Positions 8,119 through 16,850 of a stretch of DNA of 38,207 nucleotides are shown here, piece by piece. Under the pieces are notes generated by a model. That model saw only the letters and a program-made list of their open reading frames with translations. It had not been told where the DNA came from and did not search any database. The position numbers were made by a program, and so were the translations under genes. The stretch comes from Micavibrio sp964400125 (GTDB lineage: Bacteria; Pseudomonadota; Alphaproteobacteria; Micavibrionales; Micavibrionaceae), in assembly GCA_964400125.1 (NCBI GenBank), contig CAYNSR010000019.1, positions 1 through 38,207 on the forward strand, given 5' to 3'. The first letter of the stretch is position 1, and the number at the start of each line of letters is the position of its first letter.

Positions 8119-8159
8119 TTAAAATCGCTCGTTCGCAAGGACGTGCCGGTTCGACCCCG
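8119..8159 (+). repeat. attR-like direct repeat (displaced tRNA-Leu 3' half)
   Basis: This is a perfect copy of 6483-6523, preceded by AT-rich DNA instead of the tRNA 5' half. After the 41 identical bases it continues as TCCGGGCCACCAT, against GCCGGGGCCACCAT in the intact tRNA. The original 3' end has therefore drifted by a substitution and a one-base deletion and no longer matches the 5' acceptor strand. It cannot fold as a tRNA. Confidence 0.9.
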
Positions 8160-8185
8160 TCCGGGCCACCATCCCGCCGTTATCC

Positions 8186-8836
8186 TCAACAAACCAACAC
8201 CATGCGCGGCGCGCTTTCGGGGGTGATTTCTACGGCGCGGTGGATCATGGCTTCGCTGCCGTCGCCCATGCAGGCTTGCCGCCAGATATCGCCGACGCGA
8301 AAGGCAGATACGAGTGCGCCGGGGCGTTTTTCAAATGTAAAAAACCCGTGACTCACGGGCAAGGCAATCGCGTCGCGCGCATGAATCCGTTCCGTTGTCG
8401 GTCCGTTATAGTTGCACATGACGCGGTCTGCGGATTGAAGGGCGCGGCGATACTCCCCACCGTCTTTGTGAAAAAGATATGTGGCCGGGGAATAGCCCTT
8501 GTCGCGCACGATGCGCAATTCCGCCCTGTGCCCCACGGCATCCTGCATCATCCGCATATCCGCGCAGACCAGATCCAGTTCGTCGTGCCACACCATGCCG
8601 GGGGCGTTTTTAAACCGCTCCACGTCTTCGAGTCTATAAACCGTTTCGATATAATGCGTTTTGTCGGCAACCAGCGTATTGTGCCAGGGATTTTGTTTCA
8701 GCAACCAGCGCGCCAGATCATTGAACGCCCCCGTAATGGGGCGCGGCAGCAAGACGCCATTCTCCGTCCGGTCGCGACGGTAGGAAAACAACCTTGCGGC
8801 GCTTTCCACCACCGCTATATTTTCATGATCCGTCAT
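8186..8836 (-). CDS. Uncharacterised protein, possibly DUF1826-like
   Basis: A 216-aa soluble protein. The order of conserved-looking elements in its second half (FHKDGGEYR, then NYNGPTTERI, then FRVGDIWR, then MIHRAVE near the C-terminus) resembles DUF1826 proteins, whose function is unknown. The histidines and acidic residues in these motifs could bind a metal, but that is speculation. The start at 8836 (MTDHENIA) has a good ribosome binding site (GAGGGAGAAG). It lies just outside the tRNA-Leu insertion, whose right repeat ends 14 bases from the stop codon. It is divergent from flbD. The gene call is firm; the family is tentative. Confidence 0.7.
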   Translation of the reverse strand: MTDHENIAVVESAARLFSYRRDRTENGVLLPRPITGAFNDLARWLLKQNPWHNTLVADKTHYIETVYRLEDVERFKNAPGMVWHDELDLVCADMRMMQDAVGHRAELRIVRDKGYSPATYLFHKDGGEYRRALQSADRVMCNYNGPTTERIHARDAIALPVSHGFFTFEKRPGALVSAFRVGDIWRQACMGDGSEAMIHRAVEITPESAPRMVLVC

Positions 8837-8978
8837 TGTCTTCTCCCTCACCCGTAAAAACCGCCGGAACAAGCTAACAAATTTTGTAAATTATGTCAAA
8901 TAACAATCCTTTGGGCGCGCCCCCTTCCCTTCCGCCCCGCCGCGCCTTATTGTTAATCATTCAAAGGGGTTAGAAACG

Positions 8979-10367
8979 ATGCGCTTGATGATTGTGGGAC
9001 AACTGGACGGGTATATCAGCGCGGCGGGCAAAATCGCCCTGCAACGCGGAGCCAAGGTCATCCACTGCGAAGATATCGAACAGGCGCTCGGGGCCTTGCG
9101 CAACGGCAAGGGCGCCGATGTCGCCATGGTCGATGTAAAACAAAAAATCGGCGTTTTCGTCGATGCCTTGCGTGAAGAACGCATTGTCCTGCCGGTCGTG
9201 GCCTGTGGTATCGGCACCGATGCCCGCACCGCCGTAAAAGCGATTCAGGATGGGGCCAAGGAATATGTGCCGCTACCGCCCGACGCCGAACTGATCGCCG
9301 CCGTCCTTGCCGCCGTGACCGAAGAAAACCACACCATGATCGCTGGCGATCCCGTCATGCAGATGGTCGTGAAAATGGCCGACCGCATTGCCCCGTCCGA
9401 AGCCACCGTACTCATCACCGGAGAATCCGGCACCGGGAAAGAAGTGATGTCGCAATACATTCACCGCAAATCAAAACGCAAGGACGGGGCCTTTATCGCC
9501 CTGAACTGCGCCGCCATTCCGGAATCGTTGCTGGAATCCGAACTTTTCGGTCATGAAAAAGGGGCCTTTACCGGCGCGGTCAGTCGGCGTCTCGGGAAAT
9601 TCGAAGAAGCCAGCGGCGGCACTTTGCTGCTCGACGAAGTGTCGGAGATGCACCCGCAACTGCAATCAAAATTGCTGCGCGCCATTCAGGAACGTGAAAT
9701 CACCCGCATCGGCAGCAACGAAGCCATCAAGGTCGATGTGCGCCTGATCGCGACATCGAACCGCAATCTGGAAGAATCGGTGAAGAAGGGCGAATTCCGC
9801 GAAGATCTCTATTTCCGGCTCAACGTCGTCAATATCCGCCTGCCCTCCTTGCGGGAGCGCCCGCAGGATATCGCGGCGCTGGGGCAGTTTTTTGCCGATA
9901 AATTTGCTGAACAAAATGGCATGCCGAAAAAGAAAATTTCCGCTGAAACGCTCGCGCTGATGCAGCGCAGCCATTGGCGCGGCAATATCCGGGAACTTGA
10001 AAACACCATGCACCGCGCCATCCTGATGTCGATGGAAGACGAAATCGAACCCGCCGCCGTCAATCTCGCCGAAGCAGGCAGCTTCGGCAGCACCAGCGCC
10101 ACAGGCAATGCCCCCGCAAATGCTCCCTCACCCTCGGGTGTTTCCGGTGCAGAAACGAACGCCATCAAAAACACGGCCGCTGTCGAAACGCTGATCGGCC
10201 GCACCATCGCCGATGTCGAACGCGACATGATTCTCAACACGCTCGACCACTGCCTTGGCAACCGCACCCATGCCGCCAATATTTTAGGCATTTCCATCCG
10301 CACCCTGCGCAACAAACTGAACGAATACAAGGATGCGGGAATTAATGTTCCGGCAGCCAATGGCTAG
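8979..10367 (+). CDS. flbD: FlbD-type sigma-54-dependent flagellar transcription regulator
   Basis: The protein closely matches Caulobacter FlbD along its length. A receiver-like domain (1-110, containing KEYVPLPPDAELIAAVLAAV) is followed by an AAA+ sigma-54 activator domain with Walker A GESGTGKE, the sigma-54 contact loop GAFTGA and Walker B GGTLLLDE. A Fis-type HTH follows (CLGNRTHAANILGISIRTLRN region). FlbD activates late flagellar genes at sigma-54 promoters and represses early ones. The receiver keeps an aspartate (AMVD) but lacks the N-terminal acidic pair of true phospho-receivers, as in known FlbD, where FliX rather than a kinase controls activity. The start at 8979 has an AAAGGGG site. 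No FliX gene is visible in this window. Confidence 0.95.
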   Translation: MRLMIVGQLDGYISAAGKIALQRGAKVIHCEDIEQALGALRNGKGADVAMVDVKQKIGVFVDALREERIVLPVVACGIGTDARTAVKAIQDGAKEYVPLPPDAELIAAVLAAVTEENHTMIAGDPVMQMVVKMADRIAPSEATVLITGESGTGKEVMSQYIHRKSKRKDGAFIALNCAAIPESLLESELFGHEKGAFTGAVSRRLGKFEEASGGTLLLDEVSEMHPQLQSKLLRAIQEREITRIGSNEAIKVDVRLIATSNRNLEESVKKGEFREDLYFRLNVVNIRLPSLRERPQDIAALGQFFADKFAEQNGMPKKKISAETLALMQRSHWRGNIRELENTMHRAILMSMEDEIEPAAVNLAEAGSFGSTSATGNAPANAPSPSGVSGAETNAIKNTAAVETLIGRTIADVERDMILNTLDHCLGNRTHAANILGISIRTLRNKLNEYKDAGINVPAANG

Positions 10368-10383
10368 AGCATTGTCTGATGAG

Positions 10384-10513
10384 ATTGGTTCAAAAATTGT
10401 CTCCGTCATTCCCCGGATTTGCAAAGCAAATCCTAGGGGAATCCATGGATCGCCTTAGAATTTCCTTCGAAAATTCAGGCGATGACGGGGGTTGAATTTG
10501 ATCCAACCTTATC
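10384..10513. repeat. Intergenic palindromic repeat downstream of flbD
   Basis: This unit has imperfect terminal arms (GATTGGTTCAAAAATT near the left end; TTGAATTTGATCCAACC at the right) and inner arms CCGTCATTCCCC / GATGACGGGGG. A perfect inner hairpin, GGATTTGC-AAA-GCAAATCC, also lies within it. It fills the space between the convergent flbD and OmpA-like genes and resembles a non-autonomous repeat. It may also serve as a transcription barrier for both genes. No reading frame is present. Confidence 0.6.
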
Positions 10514-10523
10514 GGGAAAGGCT

Positions 10524-11318
10524 CTAAATATCCTGCCCGAATTGCGGCTGCATCACGATATCAACGCGGTGGGTTTGCGGGTCGGTTCCGGCTTCGGCGG
10601 TCTGCCTGCTGAGGATGGTGTCACTTTGTGCCTCTCCATCGACACTGATGCGGTCCGGGCTGACCCCCATTTGTGCCAGCACATTGCGGATGGCAATGGC
10701 GCGCCGCAGGGCCAGGGACATATTCTGGTCGCCGCCGCCGCTATACCCCTTTAGTGCGATCACAATCGTCTTGTTCATCCGCGTCTGATTGGCAACAGCT
10801 TCCAGTTTTTTATAGGCTTCCTCGTCTAAAACAGAACTGTCGTCGTCGAAATAAATTGATTCCGTTTTGACGGCCCGTTCCGGCACGATCAACCCGCGCA
10901 TGGCGACGTCAAAATTACGGCGGCATCCGTCATCCAGAGATCCGCCCGCCCAGCAATCGTAATTGGCCTGCGCCTTGGCCAGCCAGACGACGTTTTCCGA
11001 AGTCATCATAAACATCAACGCACTGGTCAGGGATTCATGCGCCCGGGTCAGGGCTTCATCCGGCCCCGGCGCTTCCGGATAAACCCAGCGCCCCAGATCC
11101 GCTTCCGCCGCTCTCGACATCAATTTCTGCGCCAGAACATTTTCCCGGTTCACCTGCATCAGGGTCGCCAGAGCGCGATATTCCTTGCCCAGCACCGGCG
11201 CATGGCGGCTGTCGATGGATTTATAGGAGGATTGCTGCGTAACCGTCGTCGCCATGCACGCCGCCAGCACTAAAAAGAGCAGCGGTATAAATGGTCTGTA
11301 AAACTGAATCGGTCTCAT
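10524..11318 (-). CDS. OmpA-family outer-membrane lipoprotein
   Basis: The N-terminus is a lipoprotein signal (FLVLAAC, with the lipidated cysteine at about residue 21). The C-terminal domain (from about ESIYFDDDSSVLDEEAYKKL) has the OmpA/Pal fold, with the helix motif NMSLALRRAIAIRNVLAQMG followed by VSPDRISVDGEA. This domain normally binds peptidoglycan non-covalently, so the protein probably ties the outer membrane to the wall. The middle region (about 40-150) is helical and not recognised. A good ribosome binding site (AAGGATGG) precedes the start. It is transcribed convergently toward flbD and divergently from flhA. Confidence 0.85.
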   Translation of the reverse strand: MRPIQFYRPFIPLLFLVLAACMATTVTQQSSYKSIDSRHAPVLGKEYRALATLMQVNRENVLAQKLMSRAAEADLGRWVYPEAPGPDEALTRAHESLTSALMFMMTSENVVWLAKAQANYDCWAGGSLDDGCRRNFDVAMRGLIVPERAVKTESIYFDDDSSVLDEEAYKKLEAVANQTRMNKTIVIALKGYSGGGDQNMSLALRRAIAIRNVLAQMGVSPDRISVDGEAQSDTILSRQTAEAGTDPQTHRVDIVMQPQFGQDI

Positions 11319-11529
11319 CCGTATCCATCCTTGCGCCTTTGAAGGGCGGGATCATGGGGAAAAAATACAATACTGGCAAGTTTTCCTCACCCCGCCACGT
11401 TTTTATACATAACAACGGCAGGCCCCATATACTTCTCAAGGGCTTGGCATTTGCATCATGGGCTCTCACAGCGTAAAATGGAAAAGTATCTGTCTCTCGT
11501 TGCGCCCCCTGCCCCCGGTATGAACTGTA

Positions 11530-13635
11530 ATGTCCGACTCCCCATCAAATCTGCCTGCGGTTTTTGGTCAGGGCCGTTCCGTCCTGAACAGCATCTTCCG
11601 GGGCGATGTGATGTTTGCCTTCGGCATTATCCTGATCCTGATGTTCATGCTGGTGCCGATGCCGCCATGGCTGCTTGATGCCGGTCTGTCACTGTCCATA
11701 ACCTTTTCTGTTCTGATCCTGATGACGGTGCTGTTTATCCAGCGCCCTTTGGAATTCTCGACCTTTCCGACCATCCTGCTGGTGTCCACCGCCCTGCGTC
11801 TTGGCCTGAACGTTGCCTCGACACGACTGATCCTTGAAAACGGGCATGCCGGTGGCGATGCCGCAGGGCATGTGATCGAAGCCTTCGGGTCTTTTATCAT
11901 CAAGGACAGTTACGTTATCGGTGCCATCGTTTTTGCTATCCTCGTCATCGTCAATTTTGTCGTTATCACCAAGGGCTCCGGACGCATCGCCGAGGTTGCC
12001 GCCCGCTTTGCCCTCGATGCCATGCCCGGCAAGCAAATGGCCATCGACGCGGATCTGTCCGCCGGATTGATTACCGAAGAGGACGCCAAAAGACGCCGTT
12101 CCGATCTGGAACAGGAAAGCAGCTTCTTCGGATCAATGGACGGTGCCGCGAAATTCGTCCGGGGCGATGCCATCGCCGGGCTTCTGATTGTCTTTATCAA
12201 TGTCATCGGCGGCATCATTATCGGCACCACCACCCACGACCTGTCCATGGCCGAAGCCGCCACCAATTACACCGTTTTAACCATTGGCGACGGTCTGGTC
12301 AGCCAGATTCCGGCGCTGATCGTCTCCGTCGGCGCGGGTCTCCTCGTCTCCAAGGCCGGTGTCGCCGGATCGGCGGACAAGGCCCTGATCGAACAGTTCA
12401 GCCGCTATCCGCGCGCCATGGCGATGAGTGGTCTTTTGATGATCGTCGTCGGACTGATCCCCGGAATTCCGGCACCGCCTTTTCTGTTTCTGGGGGCCGC
12501 CGCCTGTTTTACGGCGTGGCTTATTTTCCGGGAACAAAAAATCATCGCCGCCAAATCCTCCGATGAAACAAAGGCGCTGGAGAAAAAAGGCGTCCCTGCC
12601 GAAGAACCAATCTCCAAGGCGCTCGCCATGGATATCATCCGCCTTGAACTCGGCTACGGGCTTTTGCCGCTGGTGCAAGGTGAAGGCAGCAACAAGCTGA
12701 CCGATCAGATCAAGGGCCTGCGCCGCCAGTTGGCCGAAGATATGGGTTATATCCTGCCCGCCGTGCGCATTCAGGATAACCTGCAACTGCCTGCAAACAC
12801 CTATATCGTGCGTATCAAGGAAATTGAATCGGGCCGTGGCGAAGTGCGCCCCGGCATGTTGATGTGCATGGACCCGACGGGCGAACCCATTACCCTTCCG
12901 GGCGAAAACACGGTCGAACCCACCTTCGGACTGCCCGCGACATGGATCGACGAACAATACCGGGAGGAGGCGCATTTTCGCGGCTACACCGTCGTTGACA
13001 CCCCGACCGTTATCACCACCCATGTGACCGAAATCGTAAAGGACAACATGGCGGATCTGCTGTCCTATACCGAAACGCAAAAACTGCTCGATGAAATGCC
13101 GCAGGACTACCAGAAACTGGTTGCTGACGTCATCCCGGCAAAATTCTCCGTCACCGGGTTGCAGCGCGTCTTGCAAAATCTGGTGGCGGAACGCATTTCC
13201 GTACGCGACATGCCCAGCATACTGGAAGGCGTTTCCGAAGCCGTCGCCTACACCAAGAATATCATGCTGATTACCGAACATGTGCGCAGCCGCCTTGCCC
13301 GCCAGATTTGCGACCGCAATGTCAACGTGCACGGATTCGTTCCGCTTGCCACACTCTCCCCGGACTGGGAACAGGCCTTTGCCGAAGCCTTGCTGGGGGA
13401 TGGCGAAGAAAAACAACTCGCCATGCCGCCCAGCCAGTTGCAATCCTTCATCACCGCCGTGCGTGAAAAATACGACCAGTTTTCCCAGACCGGGGAAAAC
13501 CCCGTCCTTCTCACATCCCCCGGCCTTCGCCCCTATGTACGCTCGGTCATCGAACGCTTCCGCCCGCAAACTTTTGTGATGTCACAAAACGAAATCCATC
13601 CGAAGGCGAAGATCAAAACGGTGGGGCAGATATGA
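11530..13635 (+). CDS. flhA: Flagellar type III export gate protein FlhA
   Basis: This is the 701-aa inner-membrane component of the flagellar export apparatus. The N-terminal half has about eight membrane segments and the FHIPEP family signature, including EFSTFPTILLVSTALRLGLN and a conserved cytoplasmic loop with the FVRGDAIAG motif. The C-terminal cytoplasmic domain (from about residue 370) binds late-substrate chaperones. Length and both domains are complete. The stop codon overlaps the start of the next gene (ATGA), so flhA heads a translationally coupled group with two DUF3137 genes. No sigma-54 promoter with correct -24/-12 spacing was found in the 211 bases upstream. Confidence 0.97.
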   Translation: MSDSPSNLPAVFGQGRSVLNSIFRGDVMFAFGIILILMFMLVPMPPWLLDAGLSLSITFSVLILMTVLFIQRPLEFSTFPTILLVSTALRLGLNVASTRLILENGHAGGDAAGHVIEAFGSFIIKDSYVIGAIVFAILVIVNFVVITKGSGRIAEVAARFALDAMPGKQMAIDADLSAGLITEEDAKRRRSDLEQESSFFGSMDGAAKFVRGDAIAGLLIVFINVIGGIIIGTTTHDLSMAEAATNYTVLTIGDGLVSQIPALIVSVGAGLLVSKAGVAGSADKALIEQFSRYPRAMAMSGLLMIVVGLIPGIPAPPFLFLGAAACFTAWLIFREQKIIAAKSSDETKALEKKGVPAEEPISKALAMDIIRLELGYGLLPLVQGEGSNKLTDQIKGLRRQLAEDMGYILPAVRIQDNLQLPANTYIVRIKEIESGRGEVRPGMLMCMDPTGEPITLPGENTVEPTFGLPATWIDEQYREEAHFRGYTVVDTPTVITTHVTEIVKDNMADLLSYTETQKLLDEMPQDYQKLVADVIPAKFSVTGLQRVLQNLVAERISVRDMPSILEGVSEAVAYTKNIMLITEHVRSRLARQICDRNVNVHGFVPLATLSPDWEQAFAEALLGDGEEKQLAMPPSQLQSFITAVREKYDQFSQTGENPVLLTSPGLRPYVRSVIERFRPQTFVMSQNEIHPKAKIKTVGQI

Positions 13636-14591
13636 CCGATCCGCTGCAAGCCGTCATTGCCGAAACAGCCGCCCTGCGGCAAGACCTTGAATCCCGCCGC
13701 GAACGCTATTTCCGCCTGTACATGATGGGCGTGCCGATGTCCTTCGCGGCTACCTGCGCTATTGCGGCGTTCAATACAGACCACGGCATCTTTCCATGGC
13801 CCGTCGTCGTGATCGTCACCGCGCTGGTCACCGTCATTGGATTCCAGATCGTCAATGGCCTCTATCGTTACCAGACAAAACGTGTTTTCCTTGAAAAAAT
13901 CGCCGCTGCCATCGGCCTCGAATACCACAAGAACGGCGTCTTCCCTGTGCGCGACATCGAACATCATAAAATCCTGCCCCATCACGACATCCAGCGGGTC
14001 GAAGACGGATTTCACGGCACCATCAAGGGCGTTTCCGTCTCTTTCGAAGAAATCATCCTTTCCGACCGCGTCAACCGCCCGCGCTCGAACGGCGCGCATA
14101 CGGAACACGAAGAAATCGTATTCTGGGGGCTTGTCATTAGGATCGGCATCGGCAAAAAACTCGAATCCCACACGGTCGTCCTGCCGCGCAACAGCGCCCT
14201 GACATTCCTGCGCACCGCGTTTTCATCCTTCGAAAGGGTCAAACTGGTCAGCCCGAAATTTGAAGATATGTTCGATGTCATGTCCACCAGCCAGCTTGAA
14301 GCCCGCTACGTTCTCGATCCCGCCTTTATGGAAAGGTTTATGGAGGCCGGAAACCTGCTCGGCTCAAAATGGATGGAGGCCAGCTTCAAGGACCGCGAAA
14401 TCGCCTTTGCCGTCCAGCGTTACAAACCCCTGTTTGAAATCGGCTCTGTTTTGAGGCCTTTGACTGACCAGACCCTTGAAAACGTCAGCAACGAAATCAA
14501 GGCCGTCATTCACCTGATCGACGTTTTAAAACTGAACCCCCATACGGGTCTGGGGGCCGCATTGCCGGGACGTGACGATGCCGCGATCTGA
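13632..14591 (+). CDS. DUF3137 membrane protein, first of a pair coupled to flhA
   Basis: A 319-aa protein with two N-terminal membrane segments (about 32-50 and 57-75) followed by a cytoplasmic DUF3137 domain. That domain shows the family core STSQLEARYVLDPAFMER and the later SFKDREIAFAV and FEIGSVL elements. DUF3137 has no defined biochemical role. The start codon overlaps the flhA stop by four bases, so translation is coupled and a flagellar or envelope link is likely. The next gene is a clear paralogue. No enzymatic residues stand out. Confidence 0.88.
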   Translation: MTDPLQAVIAETAALRQDLESRRERYFRLYMMGVPMSFAATCAIAAFNTDHGIFPWPVVVIVTALVTVIGFQIVNGLYRYQTKRVFLEKIAAAIGLEYHKNGVFPVRDIEHHKILPHHDIQRVEDGFHGTIKGVSVSFEEIILSDRVNRPRSNGAHTEHEEIVFWGLVIRIGIGKKLESHTVVLPRNSALTFLRTAFSSFERVKLVSPKFEDMFDVMSTSQLEARYVLDPAFMERFMEAGNLLGSKWMEASFKDREIAFAVQRYKPLFEIGSVLRPLTDQTLENVSNEIKAVIHLIDVLKLNPHTGLGAALPGRDDAAI

Positions 14592-15573
14592 CCTCTATCT
14601 GGCGGCTGAGAAACTCTATTTCGAAAACCGCGACCTCTTTGCCGAAATGGACCGGCGGCAGCGTATGCATCTGGTCTTCGTGGCGCTGTTTTCCCTGATT
14701 GGCGGGGCATTCTGCACATTGTTCCTGATACTGGCGGAACACTATGTCGCCCTCAGCACTGGTGCCAGAACCGGCATCACGGTTATTCCCTTCTGGATGA
14801 AAAATCTTGTTTCAGTTGTTTTTTGCCTGAGTCTGTCCTATTTCTCTCTCGACAATGCGTATCGCCGCAAGGCCAAGCATGAATTTTTGTACCTGATGGC
14901 CACCGCCCTGAAACTGCGCTATCGCCGTGGCGGTGTATTTGCCCTTGGCGATCTTTACGAACATCATATCCTGCCCCCTTACGCGCAAAGCATTTCCGAA
15001 GAGGGATTCAGAGGCAAGATCGACGGGTTCAACATCGCCTTTCAGGATTTCCGGATCACGCCCGTGTGCCGCCCGTGGCGTTTTGACTACCGCGCCAATT
15101 TCCTGTCTTTCTACGGCGTCGCCATCCGCATTGAAATGAATCGGCGTTTTGCCGCGCATACGGTTCTTATCCCTTCTTTTCTGGCCAATGGGTCTTTAAA
15201 AACCCTGCTGCATGAAAAATTCATCGCTCACGAAAACGTCAATCTCGTCTATCGAAAATTCAAAAAACGCTACACCGTTCTTTCCACCAATCAGGTTGAA
15301 TCGCGCTTTATCTTCGACCCTGCAGTGATCGAACGAATCATGGCCATGGGCGAGGCGCTGGGCGCGGGTTGGCTGGAAATCAGTTTCAAGGACCGCGAAA
15401 TGGTGATTATCGCCGGGCAGACCGAAAATTTCTTCGAAGTCGGCCATCTCCTTAACCCGGTCAATGTCCTGACCATTGAAAAGGCCCTGCGGCAAATCGC
15501 GCAGATCCGCGCCGCCGTCGAAATTCTCGAACTCAACCCGCTGGCCGGGCTGGGCGGCGGATTACGCGCATAG
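14578..15573 (+). CDS. DUF3137 membrane protein, second of the pair
   Basis: This protein (about 331 aa) is a paralogue of the preceding one. It has two N-terminal membrane segments (about 28-55 and 63-85) and the same C-terminal core: STNQVESRFIFDPAVIER, then GWLEISFKDREMVII, then FFEVGHLL. It ends in a matching NPLAGLGGGL tail, where the neighbour has NPHTGLGAAL. The start at 14578 (MPRSDLYL) lies inside the end of the previous gene; GTG at 14572 is an equally possible start two codons earlier. The shared architecture, with clearly diverged sequence, suggests an old duplication kept as a pair, perhaps as heteromeric partners. Confidence 0.88.
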   Translation: MPRSDLYLAAEKLYFENRDLFAEMDRRQRMHLVFVALFSLIGGAFCTLFLILAEHYVALSTGARTGITVIPFWMKNLVSVVFCLSLSYFSLDNAYRRKAKHEFLYLMATALKLRYRRGGVFALGDLYEHHILPPYAQSISEEGFRGKIDGFNIAFQDFRITPVCRPWRFDYRANFLSFYGVAIRIEMNRRFAAHTVLIPSFLANGSLKTLLHEKFIAHENVNLVYRKFKKRYTVLSTNQVESRFIFDPAVIERIMAMGEALGAGWLEISFKDREMVIIAGQTENFFEVGHLLNPVNVLTIEKALRQIAQIRAAVEILELNPLAGLGGGLRA

Positions 15574-15717
15574 CCCCCTTGCCCGCTCCGGATTATGACT
15601 TATATGAAGTCTTCGGTCTCCCGAAACGGGACTGCCGGGTGCTGTCTTTATCCACAGTACCGTGCGGGGAGAAACGTTGAATTTTCTGCAAATTAGAGGA
15701 TTCACTTAAGTCTCGTT

Positions 15718-15759
15718 TACGTTTATCCTCTAGAATAGTGATTCTAGAAAACGTATAAT
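15718..15759. promoter_or_regulatory. Palindromic operator-like site overlapping a -10 box upstream of flhF
   Basis: The arms TCTAGAAT (15729-15736) and ATTCTAGA (15741-15748) form a perfect inverted repeat with a 4-base spacer. A second pair, TACGTTT (15718-15724) and AAACGTA (15749-15755), extends it, with four unpaired bases on the left only. A perfect TATAAT lies at 15754-15759, just at the right edge, about 30 bases before the flhF start. A clear -35 box is not seen. The arrangement suggests a repressor or activator site controlling flhF-flhG. Confidence 0.5.
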
Positions 15760-15787
15760 CATTAACGAACCAGTTCTGGTCCAATCC

Positions 15788-16843
15788 ATGCGACTCAAGT
15801 CGTTCTACGCAAAAACAGTTACCGAAGCCATGCACATGATTCGCGATACGCTGGGCGAAGACGCTATTATTGTTGCCACCCGTGAGGAAAACGGCGGGCG
15901 GGGCGGCGTATGCGTCACGGCGGCGATCGACCCGGATTGCGGTCGCGACGAAATCTTTGACGAATTCGCCCGCGAACCCGCCGAAGATCAGGGCTGGCTG
16001 CAATATGATGACGAGGCCGAAGGCGATGTGGCCGAAGCCCTTACCGAAGTCATGCTCAAACACGCCGTCCCCGAAGAAATCATTGACCAGATTATTTCCT
16101 GCGCCACCGTTGTCGGTCTGGAACAGGCCTATATCGCGCTGGTCGCGGCGCTCGAACATCTTTTCGTTTTCCGCCCGTTACCGCAGGCCCCGGGGGACAA
16201 GGCTATTATGCTCGTCGGCCCGCCCGGTTCGGGGAAAACGCTGGCGATTGCAAAACTGGCGACACGCGCTACGCTCAAGGGGCTCAGGACCACCGTGGTC
16301 ACCACCGATATGCTTCGCGCCGGCGGCGTCGAACAACTGGCCGCCTTCACGCGCATTCTTGATATCCCGCTGCAAAAGGCCCGCGATGCGCGGGAATTGC
16401 AGTATATTCTCGGCAAATCCGCCGATGCGGAAATGATCCTGATCGATTCCGGGGGATTTAACCCTTTCAACAAACACGAAATGCGCGATCTGGCGCGCCT
16501 GATTGCCGCCGGGAACATCGATCCCGTTCTGGTGATGCCCGCCGGGGCCGATGCGCAGGAATGCGGCGAAATCGCGCGGATTTATGGCGCGCTCGGCGTC
16601 CATACCATGATGCCGACACGCCTCGACATCAGCCGCCGTCTCGGCGGACTGCTTTCCGCCGCACATTACGGCGGGCTGATTTTTGCCGATGCCTCCGACA
16701 CACCGCAAGTCGCCGATGGCCTCCAGCCGCTGTCGCCACAACATCTGGCGCAACTTCTGATGCCGCAGCCCCATCCGGCGCGGGAACAAGGCGACCCACC
16801 GCAGGAAATGTCCACCCATAAACGTACCGTCAATGCAGGATAG
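15788..16843 (+). CDS. flhF: Flagellar biosynthesis GTPase FlhF
   Basis: An SRP-type GTPase that sets the site of flagellar assembly. The start MRLKSFYAKTVTEAM and the segment LGEDAIIVATREE are typical of FlhF. The GTPase domain has G1 GPPGSGKT, the region TTDMLRAGGVEQLAAF, a G3-like LIDSGGFNP, and TRLD near G4. The protein is 351 aa, with a short, less conserved B domain between the N-terminus and the NG domain. The last 25 residues are polar and family-variable. flhG follows after a gap of seven bases, so the two form an operon; FlhG stimulates FlhF GTP hydrolysis in known systems. Confidence 0.95.
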   Translation: MRLKSFYAKTVTEAMHMIRDTLGEDAIIVATREENGGRGGVCVTAAIDPDCGRDEIFDEFAREPAEDQGWLQYDDEAEGDVAEALTEVMLKHAVPEEIIDQIISCATVVGLEQAYIALVAALEHLFVFRPLPQAPGDKAIMLVGPPGSGKTLAIAKLATRATLKGLRTTVVTTDMLRAGGVEQLAAFTRILDIPLQKARDARELQYILGKSADAEMILIDSGGFNPFNKHEMRDLARLIAAGNIDPVLVMPAGADAQECGEIARIYGALGVHTMMPTRLDISRRLGGLLSAAHYGGLIFADASDTPQVADGLQPLSPQHLAQLLMPQPHPAREQGDPPQEMSTHKRTVNAG

Positions 16844-16850
16844 ACAAATT

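Larger units (their letters stand above)
6483..8159. mobile_element. Small integrative element or island in tRNA-Leu, lacking an integrase
   Basis: A perfect 41-bp direct repeat (6483-6523 and 8119-8159) bounds this segment. The left copy lies inside the intact tRNA-Leu; the right copy is the displaced 3' half, with similarity continuing imperfectly to the CCACCAT end at about 8172. This is the classical outcome of site-specific integration into a tRNA 3' end. The content is one DNA-binding-protein gene (6853-7950, minus), a 160-bp MITE-like element, and an AT-rich end. No recombinase is encoded, so the segment is either a decayed island or a non-autonomous element mobilised in trans. The integration interpretation is strong; mobility today is unknown. 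Confidence 0.8.

Noticed and set aside
8119..8175. A second tRNA-Leu gene
   Set aside because: Only the 3' half is present and its acceptor strand has a deletion; it is the displaced repeat of the insertion.
11436..11470. A sigma-54 promoter before flhA (TTGGCATTTGC)
   Set aside because: The GG and GC doublets do not have the required 10-base separation.
12277..13569. A 430-codon open frame on the minus strand
   Set aside because: It is antisense to the cytoplasmic domain of flhA, with no family motifs; the flhA call is certain.
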